A DNA stretch of 64,000 nucleotides. Source: Telopea speciosissima (lineage: Eukaryota > Streptophyta > Magnoliopsida > Proteales > Proteaceae). The translations under genes and the position numbers were made by a program. Every line of letters starts with the position of its first letter. The first letter of the stretch is position 1. The notes under the pieces are model-generated. The model ran no database searches. It saw only the letters and a program-made list of their open reading frames with translations, and was not told the DNA's origin. Shown here piece by piece: positions 23,211 through 34,217 of this stretch. Where the stretch lies: the NCBI RefSeq assembly GCF_018873765.1, contig NC_057921.1, positions 25,269,784 through 25,333,783 on the forward strand. Direction: 5' to 3'.

Positions 23211-24046
23211 GCTCAGCAATGAGCTTAGCATCACGGTCGAAAAACTCTTTGGGATCATGAAGAACACGTCATGACGATCAATGGGGTAGGTTACTACCCT
23301 AAAGTATGTTAGTGCACTCTGCCCTCTATGGCCATGAAGTGTGGGCCAAAGCCCAACAACTTTTCTTGTGTTTCTGCCTTTACAGCAGCGACGGAGTCAC
23401 GGACGAACTCACAAGACTGGTTCCGTCCGAGGATCCGTCCGTGCTGTTTCAGGCTTTTGAGTATTTTTCCTTATGTGGGGCCCACACCCCATGCCCCAGA
23501 CATTATACCTGAGCCCCCATGCATGGTGGACCCCACCCTTGGTCCCCTTGAAATGTGTATATGCTATGTAGGTGGGCCCACTATCCTATGGTGGCATTTA
23601 AATGAGTTTTATTCTAAGTGCCCCAAGCCAAACAGGCCCTAAGTGGGCCATTTGCTATAAATACATAGCTCAGCCATTCATTGGTTCTTTCACTTCTCCT
23701 ACCAACTAAACCATTGAAGGCTGAGAAAGCACTGAAGGTGAAGGAGGAAGTTATTGGAGGAGGCTAGAGGTGGAGCCCATCCATTGGCTCATCAAGGCTG
23801 GTGAGTACCTCTCCCCTTCTTCCTTCTCTTTCCATTTCAAATGGGTGAAACCTTTCTTTGACCGGTTCGAACTTAGGGTTTCCTTTTGGAAACCCAATGT
23901 TTTCCTTTGACCCCTAGATATAAACCTACCCCTCTCTCTTAATGTTATTCATGACCTTTATAGCCTGAACTTCTGTTCTAAAACCCTTGAATCCTCTAAG
24001 GCCCATGATTGGACTGGTTGCTATTGACCCTAGCGAAGCTTGGGAC
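23211..24046 (+). repeat. Element T 3' LTR, piece 2, with the likely promoter
   Basis: Resumes the LTR of T after A and ends at GGGAC (24042-24046), the left target duplication of B. It contains the motif GGTTCCGTCCG at 23419 that recurs in piece 3. A TATA box lies at 23656-23663, downstream of a GC-richer stretch. No gene is readable; the ORFs at 23306-23642 are chance. Confidence 0.75.
23656..23663 (+). promoter_or_regulatory. Likely TATA box of element T LTR
   Basis: TATAAATA followed after about 30 bases by a pyrimidine-rich stretch (TTCTTTCACTTCTCC), a plausible initiation region. Inference from position and consensus only. Confidence 0.5.
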
Positions 24047-25719
24047 TGATGAGCACATTTATGTGTGAAATTATTCCATTTAATTCTACATTTTTATCTG
24101 TTTAGAATGGAGCTACCTTGGGTATTTTCTGTCTCTTTTAGGGTACAGGGGTATTTTTAGCATATGGGAAGAATTGGAGAAAAAGTGCATTTTCGGAGCT
24201 TAAATTGAGAAAATCAAGTTGGAGGAGTTCACTGCTACACAAGCCCGGCCCAATGAACACCTCTTATATTTTCGGGTTCAAGAGGTAGTCCTCACCTAGT
24301 TCCATCGAATTTGGTCTCAGGGGTAAAAATGTAAAAAGGGTGTTATAGGGTCATGCACATAAAAGATGCTGAATGGAAGGATTCGATGCAATCTAGGCAC
24401 CAGTCTACCCATGGATCGACTCACATGTGATCAAGGGCGAGATGGGAAGAAGTTTCACCGAAGACCCAAGGGCATAACTACAATTTCAGAAAATTGGGAA
24501 ATTTTCAGAAAATATCCGATATTGGGCTCATATCGTCCATATTAATTGGAGCAACTTTAATTCTCGAGTTGGGTCCACCCGAGGCCAGGAAGGAGAGATA
24601 TTCTCAAAAAGAGAATTTTGATCAAATTGATAATTTAGATTAAATTCTCTCTCCTCCTTAATATCTCTCTCTCATCTACTATGGTTTTATCTATCTCTCC
24701 AACTTCAATTCTCTCTCTCTCTCTCTCTTCCTCTCCCTCTCAAATCCCTCACGGGTCCCACCTTTCCTAATTCTATTCCACTTCTCTCTCTCTCCTCTTA
24801 TATCTCTTCTATCCAAATCCCTCACTCTCTCTATCTCTCATGCTTTCTTTTTCTTTTATTTATTATTAAATTTCTTATTTTTAAACACCAATAGCTATAA
24901 AAACCTACGGACAGATTAGAGAGGGATCCCATTCCCATAGCAGTAGCCGTGCCCTCTTCTCTTCTTCTTCTCTCTAGTTTTCCACTTTCTTCTTTTGTTA
25001 TTTTTGTTTTTGGATCTTGGGTTCCGCAAGAGGAGGAGGATCATTGTTCCAGCAGCTTTATCGCCATCGATCATCGTCACCATTGCTGCCCTTTGTCTCT
25101 TGGCACCATGATTGGCTAAGTTTTCTCTGTCTTTAGGTATAGATGAACTAATGGTGTTTGCTATTTAAAATTCTGGTTTGTGTTCTTGATTGCTTGATGC
25201 TGAGACCCCATCCCTGTTTGGATGATTTTAATAGATGTATTTAGTTGGAAAATTCTGTTTCTGGAATTCATCATTTTTCATTCAAGCAATGGTATTTTTG
25301 TTCTTATGTGGCTGTACTGATGATGGATTATAGCCGAACGAACTAAGCGTGCCAAGCCCTATAAGCGAAGGACGATAGTACTCGTCAAGATAGTCCATAC
25401 CTAGGAGGAACCTTACATTTTGTGGTATTATTAGGCCTGTGGTTATAATAAACCGAAGCATGCAACCGAATCGAATGGCAACCCATTGGGGATTCGAACC
25501 CTAAAGATAGTCTTCTCCCGTATTTGCATATCGTTGTTAACTTAGATTTGTTTCTTTTGTTGTTAGTTTAAAAATTAGATTTTATGCAGTTTAATTTTCA
25601 TCACTTGCATCTAATCATCTTAGTAATTTAGCCTTCTAGTTCCCCGTAGATCGACCTCTTACTTGCTACTTGCTAGATTAATTTAGGGTTTTATTTTTGA
25701 CCGGTTAACGACACGATCA
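24047..25719 (+). repeat. Element B 5' LTR
   Basis: Starts TGATGAGCAC and ends ACACGATCA before the PBS. CT-rich tracts lie at about 24650-24850. The 3' direct copy at 30436-31820 matches it to about its position 25455. Confidence 0.88.
24896..24903 (+). promoter_or_regulatory. Likely TATA box of element B LTR
   Basis: TATAAAAA in the 5' LTR. The matching place in the 3' LTR (about 31251) reads TATACAAA, a mutation that would weaken it. Inference by consensus. Confidence 0.5.
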
Positions 25720-25724
25720 AATTT

Positions 25725-25742
25725 TGGCACCGTTGCCAGGGA
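25725..25742 (+). other. Element B primer-binding site
   Basis: TGGCACCGTTGCCAGGGA, five bases after the LTR end, is the Athila/Tat-type PBS with small changes from the TGGCGCCGTTGCCGGGGA seen in element C. Confidence 0.8.
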
Positions 25743-26224
25743 ACCGAAGCATGGTTGCTAAGATTGATTGAGTTGTTTTGTGTTAACTTTGTTTTAGTTT
25801 TAATTTTATAATTCCAGAATTTTTTTTTTAATTTTTAAGTACTTTATTAGGTTAATTTGAGTAGACCTAACGTTCTCTTTGTTTGTGCAGGAAGTCGAGT
25901 AGATCGAGTAGGACAAGCTGTCCGTTTGGTTTACTTCTAATTCCTAGACTTTATGTAATTTTTTTTTATTCCAGCATTAGATTGGATGTTTAGGTTTAAT
26001 TTTAATTCCCCCAACCCCTTAAGATCATATGTGTCATCGTTCATCGGGGGCAGTACGTGGAATTGCGCAACCGCCAACACCAGGTAAGTATTTTCGTTAG
26101 TTTTAAATTAGTCAATTCTTTACTTTTTAATTCTGATTTTTATATTTTAATGAATTTTTTTTTTATTTAGTTATCACGTTTTAATTTTTAGTTTTAATTA
26201 CTGTTTAATTAGCCCGTTCAACTT

Positions 26225-28127
26225 GTGGTGTATTTCATGCATGGTTGGCGTTCTTTGCACCCAAACCTGACTTCCCTTGACCTAGAAATAGAGCGATCTA
26301 TGGCTAGACCTAAGGATAAGGATAATAATAATAACCTGGGTGACGAAAACCAGCCAGAAAGACCGCTGAGTGAGTACTTCACTCCAACTGCCTATACCCC
26401 TGCATCTTGTATTCAGCTGCCTGTCATTCAAGCCGCTCAATATGAGATCAAGTCCAGCATCATATAGATGTTACCATCCTATTATGGACTTGCTAATGAG
26501 GAGCCTTACAAGCATCTTGATGAGTTCTTAGAGGTGTCTTCTACAGTCAAAATCCAAAACCTCTCTGAAGATGCCCTAAAGTTACTCCTTTTCCCATTCT
26601 CCTTAAAGGACAAAGCCAAACACTGGCTTCATTCCCTAGATTCGGTTAGGATTTCTATATGGGCGGGGATGCAGCAGGAATTTTAAAAAAAATTCTTCCC
26701 CTATGGCCGGACTAATAGCCTTAGAAGAGCCATTACTAGTTTCTCCCAATTAGAGGGTGAACAATTTCATGAAGCGTGGGAGAGACTCAAGGAATTACTT
26801 AGGAAGTGCCCCCACCACGCTGTCCCAAAATGGCAGTTAGTCCAGTGCTTTTATGATGGCATCCATGACCGATATAAGCAGATGGTGGACTCCTCTTGTG
26901 GTGGAACATTTATGCACAAGAATGAGACGGAAGCATGGGATCTTTTTGAAACCCTTAGTGAGAATTCCCAACATCATGCTTCGGCCTCTCAGACTGAGAT
27001 TCCACACATAGGGCAACCAAAGAAGGGTGGTCTCTGTGAGATCAATCCAACTATTGAGATGACTACTAAGGTTGACATGCTATCCAAGAAATTGGACTAT
27101 TTGATGTCTATAGGACAACATCCTATGTCCTCTTTCCTAATGAGTTTCCCTCCACCCAATCAGACTGAAGCCTGTGCCCTATGTGCTAGCCCTAGTCACT
27201 ATGTGACGATCTGCCCTTCAGCTGCACAATACCCTGAGTTTGTTCAGGAGCAAGTGCAAACAGCTCAAAGTTTCCCTACACCGGATAATGATCCCTTTCC
27301 CAATACTTATAACCCGGGATGGCAAAACCACCCAAACTTTTCATGGAGAAACTCGATACCTAATAATCCTCCAAACCCACCATATAAGCCACCATTTAAT
27401 GTTCAAATCAATGCCTATATGGGTGGACAGCCACCATATCCTCAACCCCAACAGAATGAATCCTTTGAGGAAAAAGTGTTAAAAGCATTAAGTGGACTCG
27501 AGCATAACACATAACTGCTTCACTCACATACTCAGTCCATTAATAAGCTAGGGAACCAACTGGGTCAGCTAGCTAATGCTATAAGTAGGAGGGAGGCTGG
27601 CCAATTGCGAAGTCAGCCAATATGTAACCCAAATAGTCAAATGGGTCTAGGGAAAGAGCAAGTCCAGTCGGTCATAGTCCTAAGGAGCGGCACAAGGGTG
27701 GAAAAACCTAATACACCCTTAGCCACTAATGGGACGCTATCCACTAGTTCTCAAGGTCAGGGAGAGGCCTCGAGAGAAATCCGGTGGTGATGAAGACACA
27801 CATGATTCCATTACTGAAACACCACCTGTGAAACCCATTCATCAGTTCCCAAGGAAGGGGCTGCACATTCCTATTGTGGAGGGACCATCACCTGATTCTT
27901 ACATTCTAAATGTCCCTTTTCCCCAAGCACTTCAGACACCATTTTACCCCCTTCAGGGTAAACAAGGTGAAAAGATGCAAGACATGATCGACTTGTTCCA
28001 ACAAGTTCGCATCAATCTCCCCCTCTTGGATGCTATTAAGGAAGTTCCTGCTTACGCTAAGTTTTTAAAAGACCTCTGCACCCAAAAGCGTAAGCTGAGA
28101 ACTCAATCCCTAAGACCGTCCATTTGA
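26225..28127 (+). pseudogene. Element B gag (broken)
   Basis: The conserved gag core reads LPSYYGLANEEPYKHLDEFL, then LLLFPFSLKDKAKHWLHSL (about 26470-26640). After a stop it continues with EGEQFHEAWERLKELLRKCP. A Cys/His region, ACALCASPSHYVTICP, at about 27170-27215 may replace a zinc knuckle. The proline-rich C-terminal part and the LRSGTRVEKP marker (about 27680) follow. Stops lie at 26465-26467, 26684-26686 and 27512-27514, and the frame changes near 27780. Gag would form the particle that packages this element's RNA. Confidence 0.8.
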
Positions 28128-28823
28128 CTGAACAGGTTAGTTTGGTAATTTTCAGCCACCTACCCCCTAAGCTTAAGGACCCAGGTGCGTCTCTTATTTC
28201 TTGCATCATTGGAGATCTCTCCATAAGTAGGGCACTACTTGATTTAGGGGCTAGTGTGAATATTTTGCCTAGTTTAGTCTATGACAAATTTGGTTTAGGA
28301 GATTTGAAACCCACTAAGGTCATCCTTCAGTTGGCTGATCGTTCAATCAAAGGTGAAAGAATTGTACTTTCCTGTGGACTTTCTTGTCCTGGATATGGAT
28401 ACAGCCACCACAGCCAAGCTTTCCCCTATCATTTTAGGACGCCCCTTCTTAACTACTACGAATGCTTGCATAAATTGTAGATCGGGTGCCATGGACATCT
28501 CTTTTGGGAATAAGAAGCTTAGGCTCAACATCTTCAATGCATCCTTAGGTTCCATTCGAGAGGAAGAGTGTTTTGCATTGGATTTATTAGATGAAATTGT
28601 GGCTGATCACACTTCACACATACTTATTGATGACCTTTTGCAGCACTATGGAGATGAGTCTGAGGCATACACTAAAGAGGTGCATACTTTGCTAGATTCC
28701 TCACCCTCTTTAGAAAAACCACCTTGGACAGTTAGGTTTGAGCCGCTTCCTCCTTCGGTTACATCTCCCCAACCTTCTTCTAAACTGGCTCCTTGGTATG
28801 ATTTGATCCTTGACCCTCCGTGA
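28124..28823 (+). pseudogene. Element B protease region; coding capacity ends here
   Basis: The protease motif RALLDLGASVNILP has its aspartate codon at about 28241. A frame change near 28350 leads to FPVDFLVLDMD, IILGRPFLTTTN and CINCRSGAMDISFG. The frame closes with a stop at 28821-28823 and no RT follows, so pol is cleanly absent rather than decayed. This block aligns with the same part of element C (PTKITLQLADRSV against PTKVILQLADRSI). Confidence 0.8.
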
Positions 28824-30435
28824 GTCATTCTGTCATCTGGCTGAAGACGTTAAACTTAGAGCTCTTGGGAGGCAACCCACTATTTTTTTTTCCTTTAGTA
28901 TTTTTGTTTTTGTGTTTGTTTGCTTTTGAGTTTTTTTTAGGTAGCTGCTACTGATTGCTGGATGCACTGTTCTGTCGTATATTGTTGATTTTTGGTACAC
29001 TCCTTCCCTTCTCCCTATTTTTATTCTTCTTCATGCATTAAGGACACTGCATACTTTAAGTGTGGGGGGGGTGTGAGACTGATTGACAGATTTTTATTTT
29101 TTGGCTTTTGGTAAGTGTTACATGTCTCTCTGTTACTTTGATGCGAAACATGGGAGAAAGAGACTTAGGAACCCTAATATGAAGTAATGAAAACCTTGTT
29201 GAGAGGACAATAGCTAGTATATATCCTAAGGTAGGTTTTGACTCAGACAATAAGAGCCCCATCTTGTTGAAGGGACAGACCACTTGGCTGTCTTGTGTTT
29301 CTTTGAGCTTTTGGTTAGGAGCTGAGACAAAGTTTAGTTTTGGCGTGACATAAAATATATATATATATATATATATCATGAGAGTTTAGTCATGTTGCTT
29401 CAACTTAGTAACCGGGGCATCTAGGCCACAAGCCCGGAGTCTCGCGTAAAACGGTTGGAGTGACCAGTTAGGTTATTATTGCTAGTATTCTTGAATCCAA
29501 TTCGGGCTTGTAGCCTTTTTGGTTTGAGTGAGTAAGCCCGAGGAGTGTTTCACATTCAATCCCCTAAAGCCATCTGGCTTGGGAGTGGTTGGCTTAAAGC
29601 TCGTTAGTTGAGCTTTCTAGAAAGCTTAAAAGGCCAGAACATTGCACGGATCTGAGAATCACGTTATTTATTTATTTATTTATTTTTAAAAAAGAAAAAA
29701 TAAATAAATAAAAGTAAGAGTTGAATTCCTTGGAGCTAGACAAGGCACTCCGCCTCAGGAAACGAGGTGACTTGATCGACACTCCTTGGGGTGAAACCTC
29801 TGAAAAAGAACTCTAGCATCACTATCCTTGTGGATATATGTAAGAAACAAAGCTACCAAGTAGTGTGGGTGTCTTGTGTAGTGACCCTGCATGGCATTTG
29901 AGGAACAGTAGTGGAGTAACAAATGGAGTTCATTGTGAAAAAAAAAACAAAAAAAAAAAGAAAGACATGTCATTGCCTTGGTGTAATTGTATGGTCAAAA
30001 ATGCTCTGAAGCCTAAAGTCCTTGGTGCCCTTGACGTCATGAGTGGTCTTACCTTAAGTAAAGTGGTGTTTGGAAGATATGGGGAGATTCCCTAATTAGG
30101 ATGTGTACCTATTGCTAGAATCAATACTGGGTAATAAGAGCTCAAGTGTGGGGGTACCTTTGTCATCTTGATCTTAAGTAGGACATCTTAGTTTCCGGTT
30201 TGGTGTGTGCTTCTTACCCATTGTCAAAATTTAAACTTGCATCATGAATTTTGTGTGTATATTCCCTGCAAACACTCACGAGATAAACTTGTCCACTAGG
30301 GGTAACCTAGGGGTTTAAAGGCTTGTTGCACATGCTAAGTGCAACCGTGATGCCTACGAAAGTGAGTTAGGTTTTTTTTTGTTTTCTTTATTTTCTTTTG
30401 TTCGAGGACTAGCAAAATCTAAGTGTGGGGGTATT
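28824..30435 (+). other. Element B 3' noncoding region and polypurine tract
   Basis: About 1.6 kb with no gene. AAGTGTGGGGG occurs three times (about 29058, 30144 and 30420); the last directly precedes the LTR. Segments such as GAGTTGAATTCCTTGGAGC (about 29718) and the block at 30290-30372 match element C in reverse complement. A (TA)n run lies at 29355-29376 and an ATTT/AAAT inverted stretch at 29663-29712. Confidence 0.7.
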
Positions 30436-31053
30436 TGATGAGCACATTTATGTGTGAAATTATTCCATTTAATTCTGCATTTTTATCTGCTTAGAATGGA
30501 GCTACCTTGGGTATTTTCTATCTTTTTCAGGGTACAGGGGTATTTTTGGCATATGGGAAGAATTGGAGAAAAAGTGCATTTTCGGAGCCGAAATTGAGAA
30601 AACCAAGTTGAAGTAGTTCAATGCTACACAAGCCCGGCCCAATGAAGACCTATTGTATTTTCGGGTTCAAGGGGTAGTCCTCACCTACTTCCATCGAATT
30701 TGGTCTCAGGGGTAAAAATGTAAAAAGGGTATTACAGGGTCATGCACATAAAAGATGTTGAATGGAAGGATTTGATGCAATCTAGGCACCAGTCTACCCA
30801 TGGATCGACTCACATGTGATCAAGGGTGAGATGGGAAGAAGTTTCATTGAAGACCCAAGGGCATAACTGTAATTTCAAAAAATTAGGAAATTTTCAAAAA
30901 ATATCCGATATTAGGCTCATATCGTCCGGAATATTAATTGGAGCAACTTTAATTCTCGAGTTGGATCCACCCGGGGCCAGGAAGGAGAGATATTCTCAAA
31001 AAGAGAATTTTGATCAAATTGATAATTTAGATTAAGTTCTCTCTCCTCCCTAA

Positions 31054-31104
<51 letters not shown>

Positions 31105-31820
31105 CCTCACGGGTCCCACCTTTCCTAATTCTATTCCACTTCTCTCTCTCTCCTCTTATATCTCTTGTATCCAAATCCCTCACTCTCTCTATCTCTCATG
31201 CTTTCTTTTCCTTTTATTTATTATTAAATTTCTTATTTTTAAACACCAATAGCTATACAAACCTACGGACAGATTAGAGAGGGATCCCATTCCCATAGCA
31301 GCAACCGTGCCCTCTTCTCTTCTTCTTCTCTCTAGTTTTCCACTTTCTTCTTTTGTTATTTTTGTTTTTGGATCTTGGATTTCGCAAGGAGAGGAGGATC
31401 ATCGTTTCAGCAACTTCATCACCATCGATCGTCGTCACCATTGCTGCCATTTGTCTCTTGGCACCATGATTGGCTAAGTTTCCTCTGCCTTTAGGTGTAG
31501 ATGAACTAATGGTGTTTGCTATTTAAAATTCTGGTTTGTATTCTTGATTGCTTGATGTTGAGACCCCATCCCTGTTTGGATGATTTTAATAGATGTATTT
31601 AGTTAGAAAATTCTATTTTTGTGATTCATTATTTTTCATTCAAGCAATGGTATTTTTGTTCTTATGTGGTTGTACCGATGATAGATTATAGCTAAACGAA
31701 CTAAGCATGCCAAGCCCTATAAGCGAAGGACGATAGTACTCGTCAAGATATATAGTCCATACCTAGGAGGAACCCTACATTCTGTGATATTATTAGGCCT
31801 GTGATTTTAATAAATTGAAT
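30436..31820 (+). repeat. Element B direct 3' LTR, truncated
   Basis: Starts TGATGAGCACATTTATGTGT after the purine tract and matches the 5' LTR to about 25455 (TTATTAGGCCTGTG). It lacks the last about 260 bases. A (CT)n microsatellite at 31053-31099 is longer than in the 5' LTR. Confidence 0.85.
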
Positions 31821-32524
31821 CGTTAACCGGTCAAAAATAAAACCCTAAATTAATCTAGCAACTAGCAAGTAAGGGGTTGATCTACGGGGAACTGGAAGGC
31901 TAAATTACTAAGATGATTAGATGAAAGTGATAAAAATTAAAATGCATAAAATCTGATTTTTAAACTAACAACAAAAGAAACAAATCGAAGTTAACAATGA
32001 TATGCAAATAAGGGAGAAGACTATCTTTAGGGTTCGAATCCCCAATGGGTTGCCATTCAATTCAGTTGCATGCTCCCAATTTTCAGAAATTACAGTTATG
32101 CTCTTGGGTCTTCAGTGAAACTTCTTCCCATCTCGCCCTTGATCACATGTGAGTCGATCCATGGGTAGACTGGTGCCTAGATTGCATCGAATCCTTCCAT
32201 TCAACATCTTTTATGTGCATGACCCTATAACACCCTTTGTACATTTTTACCCCTAAGACCAAATTTGATGGAACTAGGTGAGGACTACCCCTTGAACCCG
32301 AAAATACAAGAGGTCTTCATTGGGCCGGGCTTGTATAGCATTGAACTCCTCCAACTTGGTTTTCTCAATTTAGGCTCCGAAAATGCACTTTCTCCAATTC
32401 TTCCCATATGCCAAAAATACCCTTGTACCCTAAAAAAGATAGAAAATACCCAAGGTAGCTCCATTCTAAGCAGATAAAAATGCAGAATTAAATGGAATAA
32501 TTTCACACATAAATGTGCTCATCA
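31821..32524 (-). repeat. Element B inverted LTR copy with internal deletion
   Basis: From TCGTTAACCGGTCAAAAAT this is the reverse complement of the 5' LTR end (25690-25712) running back to LTR base 1 at 32524. About 960 bases, corresponding to about 24501-25462, are missing in the middle: the junction TTGCATGCTCCCAATTTTC near 32075 joins the two parts. Its outer end abuts the GGGAC duplication. Confidence 0.85.
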
Positions 32525-32529
32525 GGGAC

Positions 32530-34217
32530 TCTCCTCCCTAACCCTAGGAACCAAGTGGTCTCAGCATCGTGGTTCCGTCCGTAGATCTATTCTGTTCAAT
32601 CTATTTACTGGCTGGGACGGAGCTAGGAATGGATTCATCTAGTGGTTCCGTCCGTAGTTCCGTTCCCTCTCAGAAATGTCATAGGGTTCAAACGGATGCA
32701 CGAACTGATTCACCTCGAGGTTCCGTCCGTGAATCCGTCCCTCTTATTTTCACTGTATGCCTGGACGGAGTCAGGAATGGACTCATCTAGTTGCCTCCAT
32801 CCCTGCGTCCATCCGTACTATCTTGACTGAAACCTCAAATTAACTGTTGGGACCCATTATGGGACCCACCTATACTCTTCTAACACTATTCCCACGCATA
32901 TCCAGATTTCATAACCTGTACGGGAGAGCGTGTACCGAGGCAAATCCTATTAAACTCCCCAAGCGACAATCGAACAACTGGTGAGTGGGTTTTGGGTGAT
33001 GTGTGGGCTTGTTTAATATAAATTATACAATTCCTATGATACTTGCATCATTTATGAACATGTCGCATTCTTGCATGTAAAATATCTTGGTTACAAATTG
33101 ATGCGATGTGGTTACGTTTACTTTACATTATTGAATCGGGTTATGGTGCTGGGTGTACCGGTGCCAGAACCCTAGAAATGTTTATGCAATTTATTGATTG
33201 TCATCTTGCCCTATATGTGTCGTGCCGTGTTGGTATCCGGGTACTAGATGGAATGGAACGTTGATGCACCCGGAATACCTCTCGAGACGATAGGACTTGC
33301 ATGTAATATAACTGTGGTTAGGATTCACTTCCCTATGCTACGACCCTTACCAACAGGGGTTTAGGTGTTGGGTGATCGGGGCTCCTTGTTGCCTGTGGGG
33401 GAGAGAGGCCAGGTTAGGGATGACCACTGATCATTAGGGTCCGCCACTTGGTGGTCTTGGTGGCTTCGACCGGCGTATGCTCCCTATGATAATAAATGTT
33501 TCATTGTGGCGATAAGTTAAGTGACCCACAGTGTCTCCCAAATTATCATAGTAGCATATACCCGACTTAGACTGTGTGTTAGGTGAAAAATCTATTAACA
33601 TTACATTCATCATGGACTATGTGTGATTGTGTGTTTGTGCATTCCCCTTCCCCTCACTGGCTCAGTGGAGTTAACCCTCTATATACACACTATTTTAGAT
33701 TTTGATGCAGATGGTGGTTATCTGGCTGGTCTCGAGGCCCAGTCAGCTGATTATGATGGTATCGGCATGGAGGAACTCGAGGCTGTGTCGGAGGAATACG
33801 GTGACGGATGCCCTTGTGACGATTGTGCCTACGGGTCGTGATGATGTTGGTGATTGTCCCCTCTTTTAATTCTTTTGGGGCTTTGTGCCCATTATGAACA
33901 TTTGTCTGTAACACTTTATATTCTTTTGAGTAGTTACGTCATGGTCAGTCGGCAAACAGTGTTAAACTTTATTTGTATCACCTAGCCAGCTGAACATATA
34001 GTAATTGCTATCTAAATTGCTTTCGCTTGTAATTACTTTGTCTTGAATGGAATTTTCCTTCCTTTTCTGCAAATCGTAATTATTATGTTTGACCTTGACT
34101 GTTGACTGTGGACTGGGACACTGTGTCAGTGATCCTGGTAGCGAAAGGGGATGACGCGTGTCATCCTAGTCACCCCTTGACTGTGCTTTATTCCTATCTG
34201 AAAATGGGGGCGTGACA
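32530..34217 (+). repeat. Element T 3' LTR, piece 3
   Basis: Resumes LTR T after B and ends GGGGCGTGACA. It begins with about three to four imperfect tandem units of about 74 bp carrying GGTTCCGTCCG at 32571, 32644 and 32719 and a decayed one near 32790. The remainder is unique with no gene. Confidence 0.75.

Larger units (their letters stand above)
24047..32524 (+). mobile_element. Element B: non-autonomous Athila/Tat-like element (gag and protease only) with an inverted LTR at its right end
   Basis: Flanked by GGGAC at 24042-24046 and 32525-32529. The left end is TGATGAGCAC, and the right end is its reverse complement GTGCTCATCA rather than a normal ...CA LTR end. Inside are a 1673-bp 5' LTR, a PBS, gag, protease, a long 3' noncoding region, a truncated direct LTR (30436-31820) and an inverted, internally deleted LTR (31821-32524). 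RT, RNase H and integrase are absent. LTR start, PBS, purine tract and 3' noncoding sequence resemble element C. Confidence 0.85.
1..34217 (+). mobile_element. Element T: Ty3/gypsy chromovirus-like retrotransposon, 5' end outside window, 3' LTR split by two later insertions
   Basis: The internal region with gag, protease, RT, RNase H, integrase and a chromodomain-like tail occupies about 131-4915. A purine-rich tract precedes the LTR start TGTTACATTC at 4927. The LTR is interrupted at 5205 by element A (ACCTT on both sides) and at 24046 by element B (GGGAC on both sides), and ends ...GTGACA at 34217. Removing A and B leaves an LTR of about 2.8 kb. The two outer LTR pieces share the motif GGTTCCGTCCG, which supports their having been one piece. 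The order of domains and the chromodomain suggest the Tekay/Del group; that is inference from motif memory. Confidence 0.85.

Noticed and set aside
29663..29712. Hairpin of ATTT/AAAT repeats as a terminator or small RNA
   Set aside because: It is a simple-sequence palindrome with no further support.
30917..31183. ORF with a glutamate-arginine run
   Set aside because: Product of the (CT)n microsatellite read on the other strand.
33623..33841. Acidic ORF in the element T LTR
   Set aside because: It lies inside an LTR with no conserved motif; the reading is probably chance.
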